Of a DNA stretch of 64,000 bases, positions 45,900 to 52,791 are shown piece by piece. Position 1 is the first letter of the stretch; every line of letters begins with the position of its first letter. Made by a program: the position numbers and the translations under genes. Under the pieces are notes generated by a model. It had not been told where the DNA came from. It searched no databases and worked only from the letters and a program-made list of their open reading frames with translations. The stretch is from Nocardioides mangrovi. GTDB taxonomy: Bacteria > Actinomycetota > Actinomycetes > Propionibacteriales > Nocardioidaceae. The stretch covers positions 124,001 to 188,000 of the forward strand of contig NZ_JAIQZJ010000005.1 in NCBI RefSeq assembly GCF_020073815.1, given 5' to 3'.

Positions 45900-46750
45900 T
45901 CCCCGCAGCGTTCGACTACGTGGCGCCCACCTCGGTCGAGGACGCGCTGGCCGCGCTCGCGGAGCACGGCGACGACGCCAAGATCATCGCCGGCGGGCAG
46001 AGCCTGCTGCCGGTGCTCCGGATGCGGCTCAACGCACCCGAGTGGATCATCGACCTCGGCCGGATCGAGTCGCTGCGCGGCGTCCGCGACGACGGCGACG
46101 CGATCGTGATCGGCGCGATGACGCCGCACGCGGTGGTCGGCGCCGACCCGCTGGTCGCCGAGCACGCGCTGCTCATCACCAAGGCGGTCGAGCACCTCGC
46201 CGACGCGCAGGTGCGGCACCGCGGCACCTTCGGTGGCGCGCTCGCGCACGCCGACCCCGCAGGCGACCTCGGAGCCCCCGCTCGGGCGCTGGGGGCGTCG
46301 TTCGTCATCCAAGGCTCCGGTGGCACCCGGACCGTGGGTGCCGACGACTTCTTCGTCGACCTCTTCGAGACCGCGATCGGCGAGGACGAGATCCTCACCG
46401 AGGTCCGGGTCCCCAAGCACACGGGCTGGGGTGCGCACTACGAGAAGTTCGTGCGGGTCGCCCACCAGTGGCCGATCGTCGCGGTCGCGGCGACGGTCCG
46501 GATGGAGGGCGACGCGATCGCGGAGGCCGGGATCGGCCTGACCAACATGGGCTCGACGCCGATCCGGGCGAGCGGGGTCGAGGACGCGCTGGCCGGCCAG
46601 CCCGCGACCGAGGACGCCGTACACGCGGCCGCGGAGCGGGCCACCGACGGCACCAACCCGCCCAGCGACCTGAACGGCGACGCCGACTACCGCAGCCACC
46701 TCGCCCGGGTGCTGACCCGGCGCGCGGTGCTCGCTGCCGCGGGGGCCTGA
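45896..46750 (+). CDS. Molybdenum hydroxylase FAD-binding subunit (CoxM-like)
   Basis: A 284-residue flavoprotein of the CoxM/XdhB type. The FAD loops are IIAGGQSLLPVLRMRL (residues 31-46) and RGTFGGALAHADPAGDL (about residues 110-126). It passes electrons from the iron-sulfur subunit to an acceptor. ATG at 45896 overlaps the large-subunit stop (ATGA), and its stop overlaps the next gene (TGATG). Confidence 0.94.
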   Translation: MIPAAFDYVAPTSVEDALAALAEHGDDAKIIAGGQSLLPVLRMRLNAPEWIIDLGRIESLRGVRDDGDAIVIGAMTPHAVVGADPLVAEHALLITKAVEHLADAQVRHRGTFGGALAHADPAGDLGAPARALGASFVIQGSGGTRTVGADDFFVDLFETAIGEDEILTEVRVPKHTGWGAHYEKFVRVAHQWPIVAVAATVRMEGDAIAEAGIGLTNMGSTPIRASGVEDALAGQPATEDAVHAAAERATDGTNPPSDLNGDADYRSHLARVLTRRAVLAAAGA

Positions 46751-47457
46751 TGGACCTCACCCATCGGTTCACCGTTCCAACGGGGGTCGACGAGACGTGG
46801 GCGCACTTCCAGGACATCGCGTCCGTGGCGGAGTGTTTCCCGGGCGCCACCGTCTCGTCGGTCGAGGACGACTCCTTCTCGGGATCGGTGAAGGTCAAGC
46901 TCGGCCCGATCGCGCTGGTCTACAACGGATCCGGCACGTTCGTGGAGAAGGACGAGTCCGCGCACCGCTTCGTGGTCGACGCGAAGGGCAAGGACAAGCG
47001 CGGCAACGGCACCGCCGGGGCCAAGGTCACGCTGACCATGGCCCCGGCGGGTACGACCTCGACCGACGTCGAGGTGGTGACCGACCTGGCGATCACCGGC
47101 AAGCCGGCCCAGTTCGGTCGCGGCGTCATGCAGGACGTCTCCGACAAGCTCCTCGGGCAGTTCGTCACCTGCCTCGAGCAGCGCCTGGCTGCGGGTCCCA
47201 CGGGGGGCCCGCAGCCGGCGGAGGACGGTGGGGTAGTCCCGGACGAAGACGTGGTCGTCACCCCCGAGCAACCACGAGAACGTCCGGGACTACCCCCTCG
47301 GCCGGCCGCGGAGCCGGCCGCGGCGGCGCAGGACGACGCGCTGGACCTCGGTACGGCGGTGCTGCCGGTGCTCGCGAAGAGCTACTGGAAGCAGGCGGCC
47401 GGCGCGGCGGTGGTCCTCGTGGTGATCGCCTGGCTGCTCAGTCGGCGGCGGTCTTAG
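46750..47457 (+). CDS. CoxG-like SRPBCC protein with C-terminal membrane anchor
   Basis: A 235-residue protein. Residues 1-150 form a CoxG/SRPBCC domain (FTVPTGVDETWAHFQDIASVAECFPGATV). A low-complexity Pro/Ala/Glu linker follows (about residues 155-200), then a hydrophobic segment near the C-terminus (AAGAAVVLVVIAWLLSRRRS). CoxG proteins of this type are thought to recruit the hydroxylase to the membrane. The linker is partly encoded by a long inverted repeat (47230-47296). TGATG overlap upstream. The 3' end overlaps the convergent MFS gene by 20 bases. Confidence 0.88.
   Translation: MDLTHRFTVPTGVDETWAHFQDIASVAECFPGATVSSVEDDSFSGSVKVKLGPIALVYNGSGTFVEKDESAHRFVVDAKGKDKRGNGTAGAKVTLTMAPAGTTSTDVEVVTDLAITGKPAQFGRGVMQDVSDKLLGQFVTCLEQRLAAGPTGGPQPAEDGGVVPDEDVVVTPEQPRERPGLPPRPAAEPAAAAQDDALDLGTAVLPVLAKSYWKQAAGAAVVLVVIAWLLSRRRS
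47230..47296. repeat. Palindromic element inside the CoxG coding sequence
   Basis: GGGGTAGTCCCGGACG (47230-47245) pairs perfectly with 47281-47296; the inner bases pair further (CGTGGT). The half-site is closely related to the one at 24873-24924 and 57691-57714. It lies in frame in the linker between the SRPBCC domain and the membrane helix. Confidence 0.7.
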
Positions 47458-48784
47458 GGGTCGGGGAGAGGGTGGCCGAGACGTCGGCGACCAGCTCCGC
47501 CTCGCGGACCCCGTTGACGCCCGGCGGGAGCTGCGGCTCGAGCCGCAGCACGGACAGCACGGCCAGCAGGCCGCAGCCGACGACGAGGGTGCCGATGTAG
47601 ACGCTGCCCAGGTGGTGGCCGATCAGGAAGCCCGCGATCGGCGGCGCGATGATCTGGGCGAGCTGGAAGGCCGCCGAGCTCGCGGCGTTGTAGCGGCCGC
47701 GCAGGTGGTCGGGGGCGAGGTCGTTGACCAGCGCCGGCACGGTCGGCTGCAGCAGCGTCTCGCCGAAGGCGAAGACCGACGCCGACGCGGCCACGAGCAT
47801 CGTGGCGGCCCAGGTGCCGGAGACGGCTCCGGTGGAGCCGAGGAGCAGCCACGACACCGCCCACACGGCCGCCATCACGCTGATGATCCGGGTCCGGCGG
47901 CGGCCCTCGATCCGCTGCAGCACGACGAGCTGGAGCAGCACGATCACCAGCGTGTTGGCGGCGAAGGCGAGGCCGAGGCCCTGCGTCGAGATCTCGCCGA
48001 CGGACCGGGCGAAGGCGGGCATGCCGGCATTGAGCTGCGAGTAGCCGACGTACGACGAGACGAAGCTGATCACCAGCATCGACGCGACGGCGGGACGGCG
48101 GACGACCTCGAGGTAGCCGACCCGGGCGACCGCCTCCTCGTGGTGCTCGACCCGGCCGGCGACGTGCCGCAGCGGCACCAGCATCAGGAAGAGGGCGGGC
48201 AGGTAGCTCACCGCGTCGCCGAGGTAGATCACCTGGAAGGTCGGCAGGTGGTCGACGCGCACGAACGCGCCCGCGACCAGGCCGCCGATGCCGATGCCGA
48301 GGTTGAGCAGGGTGAAGTTCACCCCGAAGTAGCGCTGCCGCAGCTCGGACGGGATGACCGCGGCGATGAACGCCTGGAAGCCCGGCCACGAGACGCCGAA
48401 GGCGATGCCGCTGAGCAGCAGTGCGACCGCGGCCGCCGCCTGCGTCGAGGCGAAGGCCAGCACGACGTTGCTGATCACCTGGAGCACGAGCGCGCCGACC
48501 AGGATCCGGCGCGCGCCCCAGCGGTCGATGGCGCTGCCGCCGGGACCGACGACGAGGAAGCCGACCAGCGGCGGCAGCGCGAGGAGCAGGCCGGCGTCGC
48601 TGAGCGCGAAGCCCCGCACCTCGTGCAGGTAGATGACGTTGAACGGCAGCACCAGGCCGGTGCCGATGAACTCGAACACCACCACGGACAGCAGGAGCTT
48701 GCCCTCGCGAGGCAGGTCGTGCCAGAAGCTGCGGAGGGTCAAGCGGTCGGGGGCGTTCGTACTCATCGGAAACGAGTGTTTCAA
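47438..48784 (-). CDS. MFS transporter (DHA1-like)
   Basis: A 448-residue, 12-helix MFS protein with FEFIGTGLVLPFNVIYLHEVRG early on and RWGARRILVGALV as the loop 2-3 motif, resembling drug or metabolite exporters of the DHA1 type. A TTG at 48784 overlaps the aldo/keto reductase stop as TTGA; an ATG six codons in (48766) is the other choice, and neither has a clear ribosome site. It is the last gene of a gnd-aldo/keto reductase-MFS run on the minus strand. The cargo is unknown. Confidence 0.86.
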   Translation of the reverse strand: MKHSFPMSTNAPDRLTLRSFWHDLPREGKLLLSVVVFEFIGTGLVLPFNVIYLHEVRGFALSDAGLLLALPPLVGFLVVGPGGSAIDRWGARRILVGALVLQVISNVVLAFASTQAAAAVALLLSGIAFGVSWPGFQAFIAAVIPSELRQRYFGVNFTLLNLGIGIGGLVAGAFVRVDHLPTFQVIYLGDAVSYLPALFLMLVPLRHVAGRVEHHEEAVARVGYLEVVRRPAVASMLVISFVSSYVGYSQLNAGMPAFARSVGEISTQGLGLAFAANTLVIVLLQLVVLQRIEGRRRTRIISVMAAVWAVSWLLLGSTGAVSGTWAATMLVAASASVFAFGETLLQPTVPALVNDLAPDHLRGRYNAASSAAFQLAQIIAPPIAGFLIGHHLGSVYIGTLVVGCGLLAVLSVLRLEPQLPPGVNGVREAELVADVSATLSPTPKTAAD

Positions 48785-49773
48785 GCGGCAGGGACCGTCG
48801 GCGAATCCTTATTCGAAGCGCTGGTCGAGCAGTGACGGCGTGCTGCGCCTGAGCGCCAGTCTTCGTCCTCCGCCGCTGTGGTCGCCGTGGGGATCGGGGC
48901 ACCGAGATCCGCGTTGATCGCCGAGAGCCTCTCGAACTCCTCGTCGGTCAGCTCGATCTGCGCGGCCGCGGTGTTCTGCTCGAGGTGCGCGACGCTGGAG
49001 GTGCCCGGGATCGGCAGCATCACGGAGGAGCGGCGCAGCAGCCAGGCGAGCGCGAGCTGCGACGGCGTGGCGCCGTGGTCATGGGATGCGTCGGCCAGCG
49101 GCCCGTCGTCCTTCGACAGCTCACCGGTGGCGAGCGGGAACCACGGGATGAAGCCGATGCCCTCCTGCTCGCAGTTGTCGAGCAGCGCCTCGGCCGAGCG
49201 GTTGCCGAGGTTGTAGAGGTTCTGCACGGTCGTGATCTCGGCGACCTTCCGGGCCGCCTCGAGCTGCTCGACCGACACCTCGGAGAGGCCGATGTGGCGG
49301 ATCTTCCCCTCCTCCTGCAGCTTCTTCAGCTCGCCCACCTGGTCCTCGAGCGGGTAGGCCTTGTCGATCCGGTGCAGCTGGAAGAGGTCGATCGTCTCGA
49401 CGCCGAGCCGGCGCAGGCTGAGCTCGCACTGCTGGCGCAGGTACGGCGGGAAGCCGAGCTGCGTCCAGATGCCCGGGCCCTGCCGGGTGAGGCCGGCCTT
49501 GGTCGCGATGACCAGGTCGTCCGGGTAGGGGTGCAGCGCGTCGCGGAGCAGCTGCTCGGCGGTCTCCGGCCCGTAAGAGTCGGCGGTGTCGAAGAGCGTG
49601 ATGCCGAGCTCGACGGCGCGGCGCAGCACGATCATCGCGTTGCCGTGGTCCTTCGGCGGACCCCAGACGCCCTCGCCGGGCAGCTGCATGGTGCCGTAGC
49701 CGAGGCGGACGACGGGCAGGTCGCCGCCGATGCTGAAGGTGCCGGAGTCGGTGGCGGTCGTCGTCTGCGTCAT
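48781..49773 (-). CDS. Aldo/keto reductase
   Basis: A 330-residue aldo/keto reductase. It has LGYGTMQLPG, the catalytic set Asp in LFDTADSYG, Tyr of the same motif, Lys in VIATKAGL and His in FQLHRID, and the NADPH-binding end PIPGTSSVAHLEQNT. The reaction is NADPH-dependent reduction of an aldehyde or ketone. ATG at 49773 overlaps the gnd stop by 4 bases, so an NADPH-making dehydrogenase and an NADPH-using reductase are co-translated. Confidence 0.92.
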   Translation of the reverse strand: MTQTTTATDSGTFSIGGDLPVVRLGYGTMQLPGEGVWGPPKDHGNAMIVLRRAVELGITLFDTADSYGPETAEQLLRDALHPYPDDLVIATKAGLTRQGPGIWTQLGFPPYLRQQCELSLRRLGVETIDLFQLHRIDKAYPLEDQVGELKKLQEEGKIRHIGLSEVSVEQLEAARKVAEITTVQNLYNLGNRSAEALLDNCEQEGIGFIPWFPLATGELSKDDGPLADASHDHGATPSQLALAWLLRRSSVMLPIPGTSSVAHLEQNTAAAQIELTDEEFERLSAINADLGAPIPTATTAAEDEDWRSGAARRHCSTSASNKDSPTVPAA

Positions 49774-51209
49774 GCGGAGATCTCCTTCTCGGTGAGGTCC
49801 TCGGCCCAGGCGGTGTGGAACGTGCCGGGCCGGTCGGTGCGGGCATAGGTGTGGGCGCCGAAGTTGTCGCGCAGCGCCTGGATCAGCGACGCGGGCAGGT
49901 GCTCGCGGCGCAGGGCGTCGAAGTAGGCGAGGGACGACGAGAACGCGGGCGTGGGCACGCCGGCGGCGACCGCCGTCGCCACCACGCGCCGCCACGCCGC
50001 CTCGCCCTGCTTCACCGCGTCGGCGAAGTAGGCCGTCGTGAGCAGCGTCGTCAGGTCGGGCTCGGCGTCGTACGCCTCCTTGATGCGGTCGAGGAACTGC
50101 GCTCGGATGATGCAGCCCCCGCGCCAGATCGTGGCCATCGCGCCCGGGTCGACGTCCCAGTCGTGCTCGTCGCTGCCGGCCGCGATCTGGTCGAAGCCCT
50201 GCGCGTAGGCGACCACCTTCGAGGCGTACAGCGCGGCGCGCACGTCGTCGACGAAGGCGTCCCGCTCCACCTCGACCGGGTCGGGGTCGGTGGCGAAGAC
50301 CTCGCGCGCGGCGGCGCGCTGGTCGGTGTGGCCGGACAGGCTGCGGGCGAAGGTTGCTTCCGCGATCCCCGTGACCGGCACGCCGAGGTCGAGCGCGCTC
50401 TGCACCGTCCAGCGGCCCGTGCCCTTCTGCTCGGCGGCGTCCTGCACGACGTCGACGAAGGGCCGGCCGGTGTCGGCGTCGACGTGGTCCAGCACGGTCG
50501 CCGTGATCTCGATGAGGAACGACTCGAGGTCGCCGCCGTTCCACTCGCGGAAGACCTCGGCGATCTCGGCGGGCCGGAGATCGCCGACGTGCCGCAGGAG
50601 GTCGTAGGACTCGGCGATGAGCTGCATGTCGGCGTACTCGATGCCGTTGTGGACCATCTTCACGAAGTGGCCGGCGGCGTCGGGACCGACGTGCGCGCAG
50701 CAGGGCGTGCCGTCGACCTGCGCGGCGATCGACTCGAGGACGGGCGCCAGCCGCTCGTAGGCGTGGTCGGAGCCGCCGACCATGATCGAGGGGCCGTTGA
50801 GCGCGCCCTCCTCGCCGCCCGAGACGCCCATCCCGACGAAGTGGAGCCCGCGCTCCTCGAGCGCGCGCTGGCGTCGCAGGGTGTCGGTGAAGTGGGCGTT
50901 GCCGCCGTCGACGACGATGTCGTCCTCGTCGAGCAGCGGCACCAGCTCGTCGATGACGGCGTCGGTGCCCGCGCCGGCCTTGACCATGATCACGATCGCC
51001 CGCGGCCGCTCGATGCTGGCGACGAAGTCGGCCATCGATGCGCTCGGCACGAAGTCGCCCTCGTCCCCGAACTCCTCGACGAGCGCGGTCGTCCGCGCCT
51101 CCGTGCGGTTGTGGACCGCGATGGTGTGTCCGTGCCGCGCGATGTTGCGTGCGAGGTTGCGGCCCATCGTGGCCAGGCCGGTCAGTCCGATCGTCGCCCG
51201 AGGCTCCAT
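49770..51209 (-). CDS. gnd: 6-phosphogluconate dehydrogenase, decarboxylating
   Basis: A 479-residue enzyme that oxidises 6-phosphogluconate to ribulose-5-phosphate, CO2 and NADPH in the pentose phosphate pathway. Motifs are IGLTGLATMGRNLARNIA (cofactor), KMVHNGIEYADMQLIAE (catalytic Lys) and GGCIIRAQFLDRI. ATG at 51209 gives MEPRATIGL; a GTG five codons earlier is less likely. It heads a minus-strand unit with the aldo/keto reductase. Confidence 0.96.
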   Translation of the reverse strand: MEPRATIGLTGLATMGRNLARNIARHGHTIAVHNRTEARTTALVEEFGDEGDFVPSASMADFVASIERPRAIVIMVKAGAGTDAVIDELVPLLDEDDIVVDGGNAHFTDTLRRQRALEERGLHFVGMGVSGGEEGALNGPSIMVGGSDHAYERLAPVLESIAAQVDGTPCCAHVGPDAAGHFVKMVHNGIEYADMQLIAESYDLLRHVGDLRPAEIAEVFREWNGGDLESFLIEITATVLDHVDADTGRPFVDVVQDAAEQKGTGRWTVQSALDLGVPVTGIAEATFARSLSGHTDQRAAAREVFATDPDPVEVERDAFVDDVRAALYASKVVAYAQGFDQIAAGSDEHDWDVDPGAMATIWRGGCIIRAQFLDRIKEAYDAEPDLTTLLTTAYFADAVKQGEAAWRRVVATAVAAGVPTPAFSSSLAYFDALRREHLPASLIQALRDNFGAHTYARTDRPGTFHTAWAEDLTEKEISA

Positions 51210-51253
51210 GACTCCACCCAACACCCGCGATCAAGCGGGTGTTCCGCCCGACC

Positions 51254-51868
51254 TCAGAACACGTTGAGCGGCCGGAACTGCACCGAGATCCGCGGCCCGG
51301 CGTGGGCGACCTTGGGGACGGCGTGCTCCCAGGTGCGCTGGCAGGAGCCGCCCATGACCAGCAGGTCGCCGTGGCCCATCTCGATCGAGATCGAGGCGCC
51401 GCCGATCCGCGGCCGCAGCGCGAGCCGGCGGGGGTCCCCGAGCGAGACGATCGCGACCATGGTGTCCTCGAGCCTGCCGCGCCCGATGGTGTCGCCGTGC
51501 CAGGCGACGCTGTCGCGGCCGTCGCGGTAGTAGCAGCAGCCGGCGGTCACGAAGGGCTCGCCGAGCTCCGGCCGGTAGTGCGCCGACAGCGCGCCCCGCG
51601 CCCGGCCGAGCGCAGGGTGGGGGAGCGGCTCGCCCACGCCGTACGTGTGCAGCAGGCGCGGGACGTCGACCTCCCGGTCGTACATCTGGCGCCGCTCGGC
51701 CCGCCAGGGCACGTCGGCGACCATCGCCGCGAAGACGTCGTCGGCCTCCGGCAGCCAGCCGCGCGCGACATCGACCCAGGCGCCGCGGGTGAGGACGCGC
51801 CGCTCGATCGCCTCGAACGTGGGCGCCTCGGCGGTCGTCGCCCCGAACAGCGATCCCTGGAAGTCCAT
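51254..51868 (-). CDS. alkB: AlkB-type 2-oxoglutarate/Fe(II) DNA repair dioxygenase
   Basis: A 204-residue AlkB-family protein that removes alkyl groups from DNA bases by oxidation. Visible parts are VAWHGDTIGRG (His-x-Asp iron ligands), the second His region WEHAVPKV and RISVQFRP (2-oxoglutarate Arg). ATG at 51868 (MDFQGSLFG) is chosen because a TATGCT -10 box at 51881-51876 would put the transcript start near it; an ATG at 51880 is possible. A LexA-type box overlaps the promoter, so it is probably damage-induced. Confidence 0.9.
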   Translation of the reverse strand: MDFQGSLFGATTAEAPTFEAIERRVLTRGAWVDVARGWLPEADDVFAAMVADVPWRAERRQMYDREVDVPRLLHTYGVGEPLPHPALGRARGALSAHYRPELGEPFVTAGCCYYRDGRDSVAWHGDTIGRGRLEDTMVAIVSLGDPRRLALRPRIGGASISIEMGHGDLLVMGGSCQRTWEHAVPKVAHAGPRISVQFRPLNVF

Positions 51869-51875
51869 GTCCTCG

Positions 51876-51905
51876 AGCATACGCCGTGTTCGAACACCTG
51901 TTCTA
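51876..51905 (-). promoter_or_regulatory. SOS-regulated promoter of alkB
   Basis: TCGAAC-ACCT-GTTCTA (51890-51905) is one base off the actinobacterial LexA box TCGAAC-N4-GTTCGA. On the minus strand it covers the spacer between TAGAAC (51905-51900) and TATGCT (51881-51876). LexA bound here would block alkB. Confidence 0.7.
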
Positions 51906-52053
51906 GTGCACTTCTCAGGGGTTGCGACGGCCGAGAAGTGAACGGGGTCGCCTGAGAAGGAGGGGAGGCGGCCGGATCGCGGCGCCACGACCCCGGGGTG
52001 ATCTCAGGGGTGAGCCGGTGGCGCGGGAGACCCGCGCACGGTTGGCTGGACCC

Positions 52054-52791
52054 ATGAGCTCGCCGGCCGCGCGCGTGCGGAACCTGACGAAGACCTACGG
52101 CACCGGGCAGGCGCTGGTGCGCGCGCTCGACGACGTGTCGCTCGACATCGCCGCGGGCGAGTTCACGGCGGTGATGGGGCCGAGCGGCTCGGGCAAGTCG
52201 ACGTTGATGCACTGCTGCGCGGCGCTCGACCGGGCCGACTCCGGCGAGGTGCTGATCGGCGACCAGGACCTGACCACCCTGGGCGACAAGGCGCTGACCA
52301 CGCTGCGCCGCGACCAGATCGGCTTCGTCTTCCAGTCCTTCAACCTGGTGCCGACGCTGACCGCCGAGGAGAACATCACGCTGCCGATGTCGATCGCCGG
52401 TCGCAAGCCGGACCGGGCCTGGTTCGACAGCGTCATCGACACCGTCGGCATCCGCGACCGCCTGCACCACAAGCCCAACGAGCTCTCCGGCGGGCAGCAG
52501 CAGCGGGTCGCGGTCGCCCGTGCGCTGGCCGGCCGGCCGCGGATCGTCTTCGCCGACGAGCCGACCGGCAACCTCGACTCCCGCTCCGGCGCCGAGGTGC
52601 TCGAGCTGCTGCGCCGCAGCGTCGATGCGCACGACCAGACGGTCGTGATGGTGACGCACGACCCCGTGGCCGCGGCGTACACCGACCGGGTCGTCTTCCT
52701 CGCCGACGGCCGCATCGTCGAGGAGCTCCGTGACCCGACGCGCGAGCGCGTGCTCGAGGTGATGAACCGGATGGCCGAGGCGACGCCGTGA
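52054..52791 (+). CDS. ABC transporter ATP-binding protein (MacB/LolD type)
   Basis: A 245-residue ATPase with Walker A GPSGSGKST (residues about 43-51), Q-loop FVFQSFNLVPTLT, signature LSGGQQQRVAVARAL, Walker B IVFADEPTGNLD and switch His in VTHDP. It belongs to the lipoprotein/antimicrobial peptide export group. ATG 52054 matches the family start (MSSPAARVRNLTKTYG). Its stop overlaps the permease start (GTGA), so the pair forms one exporter. Confidence 0.94.
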   Translation: MSSPAARVRNLTKTYGTGQALVRALDDVSLDIAAGEFTAVMGPSGSGKSTLMHCCAALDRADSGEVLIGDQDLTTLGDKALTTLRRDQIGFVFQSFNLVPTLTAEENITLPMSIAGRKPDRAWFDSVIDTVGIRDRLHHKPNELSGGQQQRVAVARALAGRPRIVFADEPTGNLDSRSGAEVLELLRRSVDAHDQTVVMVTHDPVAAAYTDRVVFLADGRIVEELRDPTRERVLEVMNRMAEATP

